Part shown: positions 1 to 8,007 of the stretch, piece after piece
Layout: each line of letters opens with the position of its first letter
Position numbering within the stretch: position 1 is the first letter of the stretch
Assembly (NCBI GenBank): GCA_903903925.1
Contig: CAIVAU010000209.1
Coordinates: 1-64,000, forward strand
Direction of reading: 5' to 3'
From: an uncultured cyanobacterium
Lineage (GTDB): Bacteria > Cyanobacteriota > Cyanobacteriia > Cyanobacteriales > Nostocaceae
DNA length: 64,000 bases
Made by a program: the position numbers and the translations under genes
Notes under the pieces: model-generated
The model's database searches: none
The model's input: the letters and a program-made list of their open reading frames with translations, nothing else
What the model was told of the DNA's origin: nothing

Positions 1-1985
1 ACAACACAGAAAATATTCACCTTGTTATTGGTTTTTCTCCCCAATACTCTGTTTACCCTAACACCTATGCCTTGCCAAAAGAACAATTACCTGAATGGGT
101 GCAAGATTGGATATCTGACAATGCTTTAAAAATTGAATTTTTAGCTGCATTAGGACTTCATACAGAAGTATCTAATCTTGTAAAATTAAGAATTTATTTA
201 AAAAATCAAAATGAACCTAAATTTAATAATTTCGGATCAATTAGTGACTATCCGAGTCTGTTTAACAACACGCTAGAATGGTTATGTGGGGCAGATGTTC
301 GATTTATAGAAAATGATAAATCTGCTTTATCAATTATTAGACGTATCTATGACTTAGTTGAAACAGAATCAAATTTGCCTTGGCTATCAATTGAATCTAT
401 CAATGATAACCTAATTACATATAATCTACAAAAATCAGCCGAGACTAAGTATTACCTTGATAAAGAAAAGTATGAAGAATTATCTAAATTTGAAATTGAA
501 TTAAAATTAATCTTGACAATTATCCAATCTAAAGGCAGTTTACTTATAGATAAGAGATGTTATCCAGAGCAATTCAATATAGAATCTGCCTACTCGATTG
601 TTTTGACCTTAAAATTAGATACTGACTTGCTATCTAAAAAATCAATCAATTTTCAGGAGGAATATTATAGAGCTTGGTTACTAAAAATTCAACATAAATT
701 TTCAATCAAGTTATATGATGGAAAAATTCCTTATAAAGTTTTTTTCGAGAATCATGCAGTAAAATCTATTCTTCAAAACGATATAGATATTAACACAAAT
801 AATATTATCTATATTAATTCTCAGTGCATAGGTTCTATTTATAAATTACTACAGCAACTGATTAATAAGTCTAGTTTCACAGTTGACGACCTCAATTATT
901 TTAAAGAAGCGCAAACAGCAAGCAAAGAAGATATTAAACTTGAACTAGCTGCTCAACAAAACACAATTAATACTTTTGAACGCCCTGACATAGAGATAAA
1001 ATGTACTCAAAATGACTTTAAAGATGGTCGCTCAACTGAAGAATTAGAAGCATTTACATTAAAACTAACAAGTAAATTAAATCAAAAAAAATCAAATTGG
1101 AAAGGCTATATTTATCATTTTACTCACCTAGAAAATGCTGTATCGATTCTAAAATCCGCCTCAATTTTATCTAGAAATAAAGCAAAGTTTCAAGATTCAG
1201 CGGGACAAGATTTAATTGGCAGAACTAATGATTATATCAAAAATAACTTTGCTCGCTTTTATTTTAGACCCCTTACACCTACACAATGGCATAATGAGCT
1301 ATTAGGTAGCCGAGAGAATATATTTGCACTTTGTCCAGTTCCTATATTTCTCCGCTTCAAAATAGAAGATGTATTGAAGACTCATCATGCTAGATGTGCT
1401 GTTAGCAATGGCAACTTAGCTACTGAATGGGCACGTTATGGTAATAGTATAGAATTTTTGGATCATTTTGATTTTGATAATATATATAATTTTTTTGGAG
1501 AAGCAAATTATAAAATTGCATCCCAACAAGAATTTATAGTAAAAAATGGGCTTCATTTCTCTAATGGCATAGATTTTAAAATTATCTGTAGAAATATACA
1601 GGATAAAGAAGCCTTAATAAACCTCATAGGGATTGATTCAAAGTATGTAAATGCAATAGTTATAGATCAATCATTTTATAATAGTGTCAATCCATTTATA
1701 GAAGTTAAGAAATCAGATACCATTATTAATTTAAGTATTAGACAACTAAATAATAAACTAATAACAGGAAAGATTCGTTTATTTTCATCTCAGGGTTATA
1801 TTGATCTAAAATCCATTTCCTCTAGTGCCCAAGATATTATAGATATACAGCTAAATAGAATAGATACAAAATTAATTGCAGAGGCAAAAACTAATATTCG
1901 GTTAGAATTTGAGCAGATTCCATCTTTTTCAGTTTATTTTGTTCAAGATGGAAAAGATTGGTTAATTTATCAATACAAGTGTTGA
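1..1985 (+). CDS. Large protein with DarT-like (DUF4433) domain, 5'-truncated by window edge
   Basis: The reading frame is open from base 3 with protein-like sequence before the first possible start (TTG at 72), so the gene very probably begins left of the window. Counting from codon 72, residues 1-340 are a helical region that I cannot assign firmly. Its opening segment (LPEWVQDWI then FLAALGLHTE) reminds me of large Hsp90-like/sacsin-type bacterial ATPase proteins. Residues about 344-545 resemble DarT, the ssDNA thymidine ADP-ribosyltransferase: IYHFTHLENAVSIL at the start, FARFYFRPLTP in the middle, and QQEFIV with a Glu near 487 in the place of the DarT catalytic Glu. A beta-rich tail of about 90 residues follows. 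The gene is very AT-rich. A free-standing darT and darG follow on the same strand. DarT-like catalysis is inferred from motifs; the N-terminal role is unknown. Confidence 0.7.
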   Translation, partial: NTENIHLVIGFSPQYSVYPNTYALPKEQLPEWVQDWISDNALKIEFLAALGLHTEVSNLVKLRIYLKNQNEPKFNNFGSISDYPSLFNNTLEWLCGADVRFIENDKSALSIIRRIYDLVETESNLPWLSIESINDNLITYNLQKSAETKYYLDKEKYEELSKFEIELKLILTIIQSKGSLLIDKRCYPEQFNIESAYSIVLTLKLDTDLLSKKSINFQEEYYRAWLLKIQHKFSIKLYDGKIPYKVFFENHAVKSILQNDIDINTNNIIYINSQCIGSIYKLLQQLINKSSFTVDDLNYFKEAQTASKEDIKLELAAQQNTINTFERPDIEIKCTQNDFKDGRSTEELEAFTLKLTSKLNQKKSNWKGYIYHFTHLENAVSILKSASILSRNKAKFQDSAGQDLIGRTNDYIKNNFARFYFRPLTPTQWHNELLGSRENIFALCPVPIFLRFKIEDVLKTHHARCAVSNGNLATEWARYGNSIEFLDHFDFDNIYNFFGEANYKIASQQEFIVKNGLHFSNGIDFKIICRNIQDKEALINLIGIDSKYVNAIVIDQSFYNSVNPFIEVKKSDTIINLSIRQLNNKLITGKIRLFSSQGYIDLKSISSSAQDIIDIQLNRIDTKLIAEAKTNIRLEFEQIPSFSVYFVQDGKDWLIYQYKC

Positions 1986-2268
1986 AACAATTAAAAGCAA
2001 CGTTTTTGTATCTCAGTGTTAAACTCTAATCAACACTATTGATTGTGTTGGAGTGTTGCAGTATTATTGATTATTCTCAAAGAATAATACCATATTTTTA
2101 CTAAATTCACTGAAAGTCAAAAGTTTTAGCACTGCTTTTTCATAAGAATAATGGTTAATTTTTTTTTATAAAAAAACACATATATAAGCATTTTTTAGGC
2201 AGTAGTGTAAAATTTAAATATTAGGTTTCTACCTAAAAACCTCCAATGAGATTATTAAAAATCACTAG

Positions 2269-2898
2269 ATGTCTACACGTATTTATCACATCACTCATAT
2301 AAATAACTTAACCTCTATATTGACCACTGGAGGATTGATAGCAAATAGTAGAGTTAGACAACAACAAACCAGCTATATTGACATTGCACATGAACATATT
2401 CAAGATAGACGCGCTATCACAAAAGTCCCTTGTAGTTCTGGTGGATGTTTACATGATTACGTACCTTTTTATTTTGCCCCTCGTTCCCCCATGCTCTATG
2501 CCATTCATAAACAAAATGTAGATGGTTATAGTGGTGGGCAACAGCCAATTATCTATTTAGTTTCAGAAGCATACACCGTAGGAAATTCCGGTCTGAAATT
2601 TGCATTTACAGACGGACACGCTATCATGGCGTATAGTGATTTTTATCATGAATTATCCGATTTACAATCTGTCATTGATTGGAAATTAATGAAATCAAAA
2701 TATTGGGCTAATACCCCAGATGACCCCAACCGCAAATCGAGAAGACAAGCAGAATTTTTAGTTTATGAATACTGTCCTTGGGCTTTAATTCAAGAGATAG
2801 GCGTAATTAATAGCATCATTAGGCAACAAGTACAACAAATCCTTACCAACTTTAATCTAGAAACACCAGTAAATATTTATTCAAGTTGGTATTATTAA
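2269..2898 (+). CDS. darT: DarT-type DNA ADP-ribosyltransferase toxin
   Basis: 209 aa, the usual size of DarT toxins, which transfer ADP-ribose from NAD+ to thymidine in single-stranded DNA and block replication. Visible family features: RIYHITHINNLTSIL at residues 4-18 (NAD-binding His region), DRRAI at 46-50, VPFYFAPRSPMLY at 65-77 and RRQAEFLVYE at 158-167, with Glu162 in the place of the catalytic Glu. All key positions appear present, so the toxin looks intact. darG follows after 174 bp on the same strand. The gene upstream carries a second DarT-like domain. Base composition is AT-rich like that upstream gene and unlike darG. Confidence 0.88.
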   Translation: MSTRIYHITHINNLTSILTTGGLIANSRVRQQQTSYIDIAHEHIQDRRAITKVPCSSGGCLHDYVPFYFAPRSPMLYAIHKQNVDGYSGGQQPIIYLVSEAYTVGNSGLKFAFTDGHAIMAYSDFYHELSDLQSVIDWKLMKSKYWANTPDDPNRKSRRQAEFLVYEYCPWALIQEIGVINSIIRQQVQQILTNFNLETPVNIYSSWYY

Positions 2899-3072
2899 AA
2901 TTTCTTATAAATTAGTGTAATAATGTTTAAGTTGAGTTGCTACTTTTTTTTGGTAAGATTTAGTCATAGGTAAACAATAACTGGTAATAATTTATTACTA
3001 GTTAGCAACTACAATTACTCAGACGAAATCTGTCAAAACAGCAAGCCCTAATTATTTAATACCTTCAAAGCG

Positions 3073-4122
3073 ATGATTGAAATTAAGCAAGGCAACTTAT
3101 TAACAGAACCAGCCCAAGCCCTCGTAAACACAGTAAATTGTGTGGGTGTCATGGGTAAAGGTATCGCCTTGCAATTTAAACAAGCTTATCCAGAAAACTT
3201 CCGCCAATACGAAAAAGCTTGTCGTACCGGACAAGTGCAGCCGGGGCAGATGTTTACTGTCGCCACAGGTAACTTATTTAACCCTCAGTACATTATTAAT
3301 TTTCCCACCAAACGCCACTGGAAAGGTAAATCTAAATTAGATGATATCAAAACCGGACTGGTGGCATTAGTCGCCCAAGTACAGCAGCTAGGTATCACGT
3401 CGATCGGCATTCCCCCACTGGGATGCGGTAACGGCGGATTAGACTGGGCTGAAGTAAAACCCTTAATCGAATCAGCCTTTGCCCCACTGCCAGATGTCCA
3501 CGTCATTATCTTTGAGCCAATCGGTGCACCTGCAGCAGCACAAATGCCCGTGACCAGCAAAACACCAAATATGACTCGTGCTCGTGCCTTGTTCATTCGC
3601 TTGCTGGAATTGTACGGCATTCCCGGTTATGAATTAACTAAACTAGAAATCCAAAAACTCGCTTATTTTTTGCAGGAAGCCGGTGAACCAGTGCGTCTTG
3701 AGTATGTAAAACATAAATATGGCCCCTATGCTCATAACCTAAATCATGTTTTAAAACACATAGAAGGGCATTACATTCGCGGTTATGGGGATGGCACAGC
3801 CAAAACCGAAAGCGCAGAGATTTACGTCTTACCAGCCGGGAGGGAAGCAGCACAGGCATTTTTAGCCAATGATGCATTAGCTCAGGAACGGTTAGAGCGA
3901 ATTAGCAACCTGATTACCGGGTTTGAAACCCCTTATGGCATGGAATTACTGGCTACAGTTCACTGGGTAGCCACTAAAGAAACTCATACCGCCCAAGATA
4001 GTGAGCAGGCGATACAATTAGTGCACGCATGGAGCAAGAGAAAATGCACCATATTTAAAGCAGAACATATACGCAAAGCTTGGCAGCGATTACAACAGCA
4101 GAATTGGTTAAATACAAATTAA
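3073..4122 (+). CDS. darG: DarG macrodomain antitoxin (DNA ADP-ribosylglycohydrolase)
   Basis: 349 aa. Residues 1-150 are a macro domain of the DarG/TARG1-like class: the NTVNCVGVMGKGIA segment at 19-32 and IPPLGCGNGGL at 113-123 line the ADP-ribose pocket. Known DarG proteins remove ADP-ribose from thymidine in DNA and also bind DarT directly. Residues 170-345 form a helical C-terminal domain with KLEIQKLAYFLQ (190-201) and KHKYGPYAHNL (213-223), typical of full-length DarG and related to SocA/DUF4065-like folds. The gene forms the antitoxin half of the darTG pair. Its G+C is visibly higher than in the two upstream genes. Confidence 0.9.
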   Translation: MIEIKQGNLLTEPAQALVNTVNCVGVMGKGIALQFKQAYPENFRQYEKACRTGQVQPGQMFTVATGNLFNPQYIINFPTKRHWKGKSKLDDIKTGLVALVAQVQQLGITSIGIPPLGCGNGGLDWAEVKPLIESAFAPLPDVHVIIFEPIGAPAAAQMPVTSKTPNMTRARALFIRLLELYGIPGYELTKLEIQKLAYFLQEAGEPVRLEYVKHKYGPYAHNLNHVLKHIEGHYIRGYGDGTAKTESAEIYVLPAGREAAQAFLANDALAQERLERISNLITGFETPYGMELLATVHWVATKETHTAQDSEQAIQLVHAWSKRKCTIFKAEHIRKAWQRLQQQNWLNTN

Positions 4123-4222
4123 AATCGAAACGGATTCAGAATAGTTTCTAGGACTAGCCCAATCCTGTTTAATGCTAAGTTGGAAATCTACTGCTTCAAA
4201 GAATGGAACTTAGAAAGCCACC

Positions 4223-5635
4223 GTGCCCCATCCAATTCACCGTGTTCAACCAAACCTAGAATTTATCCCACAGCGCTTTAACCTGCTGGTATACTATATT
4301 TTCCAAGGGTTACTGCCAGTCTTGCTGCGGGTTCGGTTGCGCCCGTGGTTACCAAGTGGGATCTCGCAGATTGAAACTGCAAACGTCGGGGTGCTGGTCA
4401 AACTCTATGAAAAATTCCAGGCTGGTAAAATTCGCTTTTTAATCGCATTTCGCCACGTTGAAGTTGATGACCCCCTCTGCATGCTGTATCTCTTATCCCG
4501 CGCTGTACCAAAGGAGGCTCGTCAACAGGGGGTTTCACTGCAATACCCAATCCATTCTCATTTTCTTTATGACCGAGGGATGACTCTATGGGCTGGGAAG
4601 TGGCTTGGTTGGATGTTTTCCTGGTTAGGAGGGTTGCCGATTTATCGCGGGAAGCTAGACCGGGTGAGTCTGCGAATAGTACGGGATTTGTTTGCTAACA
4701 GCAAATTACCAATAGCTGTAGCGCCAGAAGGCGCGACTAATGGACATAGCGAAATTGTGAGCCCTCTAGAACCTGGTGTTGCTTTGATGAGCTTCTGGTG
4801 TGTAGAAGACTTAGTCAAAGCTGACCGAAATGAGGAGGTTCTGATTGTACCGATTGGGATTCAATATCGCTACATCAATCCATCTTGGGCAAAACTGGAC
4901 TGGCTTTTAAGCAAATTAGAAGCTGATAGCGGCTTGTCAGTGCAGCGAATCGATCAGTCCACCCTTGTTAACCGAGAAAAGGTTTTTTATGAGCGACTGT
5001 TTCGCCTCGGTGAACATGTCGTTTCCCAGATGGAACAGTTTTACGATCGCTTCTATCATCAAAAATCACCAGTCTCAGCGACAATAGATCCATCCGCTAA
5101 CCGTAATCAAGTGCTTGCAACTCGGCTAGAGACATTGCTGAATAGATCTCTAGAGGCTGCGGAACAATATTTTGGTCTTAAACCCCAAGGAACTGTCATT
5201 GAGCGCTGTCGTCGAATAGAGTCAGTTGGCTGGGAAGATATCTACCGGGCTGATTTGCTTTCTTTGCACACTTTATCCCCCTTACATCAGGGTTTAGCAG
5301 ACTGGATTGCCGAAGAAGCCTCTCTAAGAATGCTACATATGCGCCTTGTGGAAAGTTTTGTCGCAGTCACAGGAACCTATGTTCAGGAACAGCCTTCCTT
5401 TGAACGATTTGTAGAAACGTCCTTAATTTTGTTCGATCTCATAGCCCGAATCAAAGGAGAGAAAAACCCTCGGCGACCTCGCTTAGGTTGGCGACAAGCA
5501 CAGCTGACTGTAAGTGAGCCTATCTCCGTGACAGAACGCTGGTCAAGTTATCAGATAAACCGTCACGCCGCTAAACAAGCAGTTAACGACCTGACGCAAG
5601 ACTTACAACTGGCGTTAGAGAAGATGATTTCTTGA
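4223..5635 (+). CDS. PlsC-like 1-acyl-glycerol-3-phosphate acyltransferase family protein
   Basis: 470 aa, GTG start. The N-terminal half carries the lysophospholipid acyltransferase signature: an HxxxxD box at His78-Asp83 (RHVEVDD), a glycerol-phosphate-binding type motif LPIYRG at 138-143, and the EGATNG box at 169-174. Such enzymes move acyl groups onto lysophospholipids at the membrane. The C-terminal half (about 250-470) is a long helical extension without recognisable motifs, making the protein about twice the size of a minimal PlsC. The true acceptor is unknown. Its stop codon lies 7 bp from that of the convergent DUF4337 gene, so the two share a terminator region. Confidence 0.75.
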   Translation: MPHPIHRVQPNLEFIPQRFNLLVYYIFQGLLPVLLRVRLRPWLPSGISQIETANVGVLVKLYEKFQAGKIRFLIAFRHVEVDDPLCMLYLLSRAVPKEARQQGVSLQYPIHSHFLYDRGMTLWAGKWLGWMFSWLGGLPIYRGKLDRVSLRIVRDLFANSKLPIAVAPEGATNGHSEIVSPLEPGVALMSFWCVEDLVKADRNEEVLIVPIGIQYRYINPSWAKLDWLLSKLEADSGLSVQRIDQSTLVNREKVFYERLFRLGEHVVSQMEQFYDRFYHQKSPVSATIDPSANRNQVLATRLETLLNRSLEAAEQYFGLKPQGTVIERCRRIESVGWEDIYRADLLSLHTLSPLHQGLADWIAEEASLRMLHMRLVESFVAVTGTYVQEQPSFERFVETSLILFDLIARIKGEKNPRRPRLGWRQAQLTVSEPISVTERWSSYQINRHAAKQAVNDLTQDLQLALEKMIS

Positions 5636-5642
5636 CACCCCT

Positions 5643-6284
5643 TCAGTGGTTTGCTGCTGGTTTGACCATTTGTGTTTCTGAAACGGCTTCAGAAGCAACA
5701 TGAGTGACAGGTAAGTTTCCGAGAAACAGAAAGCCTATACCCAATGCAGCTAATCCAAACCCCACGTACCATAAACTCTTGCGTCGGACTAGGGCAGCAA
5801 CAGCTGATAATGAAATCGCCACTTGTAATGCAGTCACACTGTAGGCTACATATTGGTGACGCTCTAAGTAAGCATGAGATTCTTTTTCTAAGGCTTGAGC
5901 TTCATGAGATATTTTAGTCTTGTCTTTTTCTAGTTGGTTAGATGTTTCGGTAACACTAGGAGGAACTGTTCTTTCTAAAGATTTTAGGATCGTTGCAGAT
6001 GACTCCTCGATGTGAATCTTGGTGGATTTCGCCTGATAAAACGCCCACTGGTCAGACGCTTTGATTTGGGCAACCATACCCTCTTCGCCTAAGAAATTCG
6101 CCTGTAGTGCAGCAATGGCTGCTAAGGCAGCAAAAATACCAGTAGAGACAGCAACTTGATTTAGCCATGCCGAGTTTTTGGCTTGCTCTTGTTGTTGATG
6201 ATGGAGTTCTTCTTTGAGTTCTTCAACAACTTCACTCACATTCTCCTGCATGTGCTGCATTTGTTCATTAACTTCTATTTCCAT
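5643..6284 (-). CDS. DUF4337 family membrane protein
   Basis: 213 aa. An N-terminal charged coiled-coil (residues 1-38, rich in Glu/Gln) precedes a first membrane segment at about 41-62 (VAVSTGIFAALAAIAALQ). A soluble central region with many Lys/Glu follows (FYQAKSTKIHIEESSATIL). Two more membrane helices lie at about 145-167 and 170-191. This arrangement and sequence fit DUF4337, common in cyanobacteria and proteobacteria, of unknown function. Start is ATG 36 bp from the stop of the next gene on the same strand, so the two may be cotranscribed. Confidence 0.8.
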   Translation of the reverse strand: MEIEVNEQMQHMQENVSEVVEELKEELHHQQQEQAKNSAWLNQVAVSTGIFAALAAIAALQANFLGEEGMVAQIKASDQWAFYQAKSTKIHIEESSATILKSLERTVPPSVTETSNQLEKDKTKISHEAQALEKESHAYLERHQYVAYSVTALQVAISLSAVAALVRRKSLWYVGFGLAALGIGFLFLGNLPVTHVASEAVSETQMVKPAANH

Positions 6285-6320
6285 TTATTTTCAGTTGAAT
6301 TTTATAAAATGGTTATAATG

Positions 6321-6644
6321 CTATCCGATGGGCAAAGCCCCGCCCTGATGAAATCGTCCCATCCTATCACACTCGATTATTTTTGTCAGGTTACATGTCT
6401 CGAAATCATCTAGATTTTTCTCCTCTAGCTGAGGAATGTATTCAGTTTCGTAGGCTTCAATTAAGACACCAATGACTTCCATTAGAGATGCAAGGGGATG
6501 GCTTTCGTCTTGACCAACTTTATCGATGAGGCGGTCAAGAATCTCAACCAATCGATCATATTCCTCTTCAGTATGAGGGACAAAGACATTTCCGGCAATG
6601 GATGACCAAGCGTTGATAGTTTGGTCAAAGTTGATACTTTGCAT
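6321..6644 (-). CDS. Small hypothetical protein, HigA-like N-terminal segment
   Basis: 107 aa. The central part (EEEYDRLVEILDRLID, then HPLASLMEVIGVLIEAYE) resembles the helical region before the HTH of HigA-type antitoxins or related cyanobacterial regulators. No helix-turn-helix follows. After the EYIPQLEE segment the sequence turns into an unrelated tail (NLDDFETCNLTKIIECDRM), so the gene may be shortened or may have acquired a new 3' end. No toxin partner is adjacent. Function not assigned. Confidence 0.5.
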   Translation of the reverse strand: MQSINFDQTINAWSSIAGNVFVPHTEEEYDRLVEILDRLIDKVGQDESHPLASLMEVIGVLIEAYETEYIPQLEEKNLDDFETCNLTKIIECDRMGRFHQGGALPIG

Positions 6645-6715
6645 TATTCTTTACACTTTCCTTCATCGTATTCTGGATGCGTTAGCATAGAAGAAAGCAA
6701 CATTGAGTCGTTGCT

Positions 6716-6931
6716 ATGACAACCAAACAAGCAATTGTTGAAGCGATCGAACAACTGCCAGAGCAGGACCTTGCAGATGTGTTGCAGTATGTTCAACAAC
6801 TCGCACGTACCCAGAAATCACCAACCAAAAACCCACCCACTTCCAGCAGCGATCCCCTGGCAAACTTCATTGGTGCAGTATCTCACGGCTCCCTGGCTGT
6901 GGACTTAGACGATGAACTCTATCGCAACTAA
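6716..6931 (+). CDS. Small antitoxin-like protein (VapB/DUF2281-like), no toxin partner
   Basis: 71 aa. The N-terminus (KQAIVEAIEQLPEQDLADVL) is like DUF2281-type small antitoxins. The C-terminal segment FIGAVSHGSLAVDLDDELY is the type of tail found in cyanobacterial VapB-like antitoxins, normally followed by a PIN-domain toxin. Here the next gene is convergent, overlaps by 4 bp and is not a PIN protein. It is therefore an orphan antitoxin or a small regulator. Family assignment is by pattern only. Confidence 0.5.
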   Translation: MTTKQAIVEAIEQLPEQDLADVLQYVQQLARTQKSPTKNPPTSSSDPLANFIGAVSHGSLAVDLDDELYRN

Positions 6932-7365
6932 GCTCTGTCAGATGAGTCAGGCTGTATAATTGGCATATTTGGATCAATCTCAATCACGGTGATCTTGGCA
7001 TTCTCAACCACCGTATTTCCCATAATCGTATTAAGCATTGCCTCAAACTTCGATTCTTCCTCAGCAATGCGTTCGTAGTGCAAAATTACATGGTAATGCT
7101 TGGCTATCGGATTTCCAGCTTCTGATCGCTCCACTGTGTCCCAATCTATATTTTGTCGTTCTTCCGCCATCCGGCGATACTCATCGGCTAGTTGTTCTAA
7201 GGCGATAGCGATCGCATGTTCCTTAGTTTGACCATAGTATTGCAAGTTCTCTCTAGGAGAATCGCTCAGAGATGGTGATATTTCACAAACATACTGTCCA
7301 TTATCTTGAGGTAGTACTGCGATTGTAATAGTTCCAGTAATGCGATCAGGGTCTACTTCACTCAT
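6928..7365 (-). CDS. Hypothetical protein
   Basis: 145 aa, acidic, no signal peptide or membrane segment. The N-terminal strand pattern ITGTITIAVLPQDNGQYVCEI and the helix AIAIALEQLADEYRRMAEER loosely recall HicB-like small alpha/beta proteins, but I do not recognise a family. It ends in a 4-bp tail-to-tail overlap with the small antitoxin-like gene on the opposite strand. A 642-bp gene-free region lies upstream. Confidence 0.5.
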   Translation of the reverse strand: MSEVDPDRITGTITIAVLPQDNGQYVCEISPSLSDSPRENLQYYGQTKEHAIAIALEQLADEYRRMAEERQNIDWDTVERSEAGNPIAKHYHVILHYERIAEEESKFEAMLNTIMGNTVVENAKITVIEIDPNMPIIQPDSSDRA

Positions 7366-8007
7366 GTTAACCGCGCTGAAAAATTTAAGAGAATATGCTC
7401 GTGGTTCAATTGTAAGCGATCATCCCATCCCTAGAAGGGGTCGTTGCTCCCACAGAAAAGCGTCCCTACATTCATGTACGGGGTTCCGCACACCTTAGAC
7501 CCTTTTGATGATTTATACACAGTCGTTCTACTGCGAACTCTACCTTTAGTGGTACTCTCATGCCGTAGTATGACTTCAATTTAGAAAAAAAGATACCAAT
7601 AATTACGTAATTTAGGGAATATCTACGTAAATATACTGTATTTAAAACATTATTTCGTCATCCTCCTTAAGACATATTACTATAGTTTTAGTGACAAAAT
7701 CCTTTAGCAACTTTTTTAGATCATTCCGTTCATCGCTTAATTAGACTCAAATGCAGTGATCGCTTAATTTACCAAAAGGCAAATCCCCTAGAGCTACCCA
7801 TTAACCACTGGAGAACATGACTCTTCCCGGATCTAGGCCCAAAACTGACGATGTAGTTGTAAAGAGACTCTTATCAGGCAGAACTTTAGCTTTATCAGCA
7901 CCCTTACACCTTTCCTGCTTCAGGAATTGAGATAACCGTCCAAGCGACGGTAAGCATCTTCCTTACCCCGATGGGGTAGGTCTTAACCCAGTAATAGTAG
8001 GAAAAAT
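7366..8007. other. Gene-free region before the hybrid kinase gene
   Basis: 642 bp without a convincing gene on either strand. The 7560-7760 part is AT-rich. The last 80 bp hold two adjacent perfect stem-loops (7935-7951 and 7964-7978) just before the start codon at 8008. Promoters for the divergent genes on both sides are expected here, but no clear -10/-35 pair could be singled out. Confidence 0.5.
7935..7978 (+). promoter_or_regulatory. Tandem stem-loops in the 5' leader of the hybrid kinase gene
   Basis: First hairpin: accgtc (7935-7940), loop caagc, gacggt (7946-7951). Second hairpin: tacccc (7964-7969), loop gat, ggggta (7973-7978). Both are perfect and end 30 bp before the ATG at 8008, with an aggaaa ribosome-site-like sequence between. 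A leader or processing role is inferred. Confidence 0.4.

Noticed and set aside
3285..3877. Minus-strand open frames inside darG
   Set aside because: They are shadows of the macrodomain gene, with no start signals or family resemblance.
7400..7500. Possible remnant of an IS200/IS605-type transposase end on the minus strand
   Set aside because: The translated fragment is too short and interrupted by stops; no terminal structure or second fragment was found.
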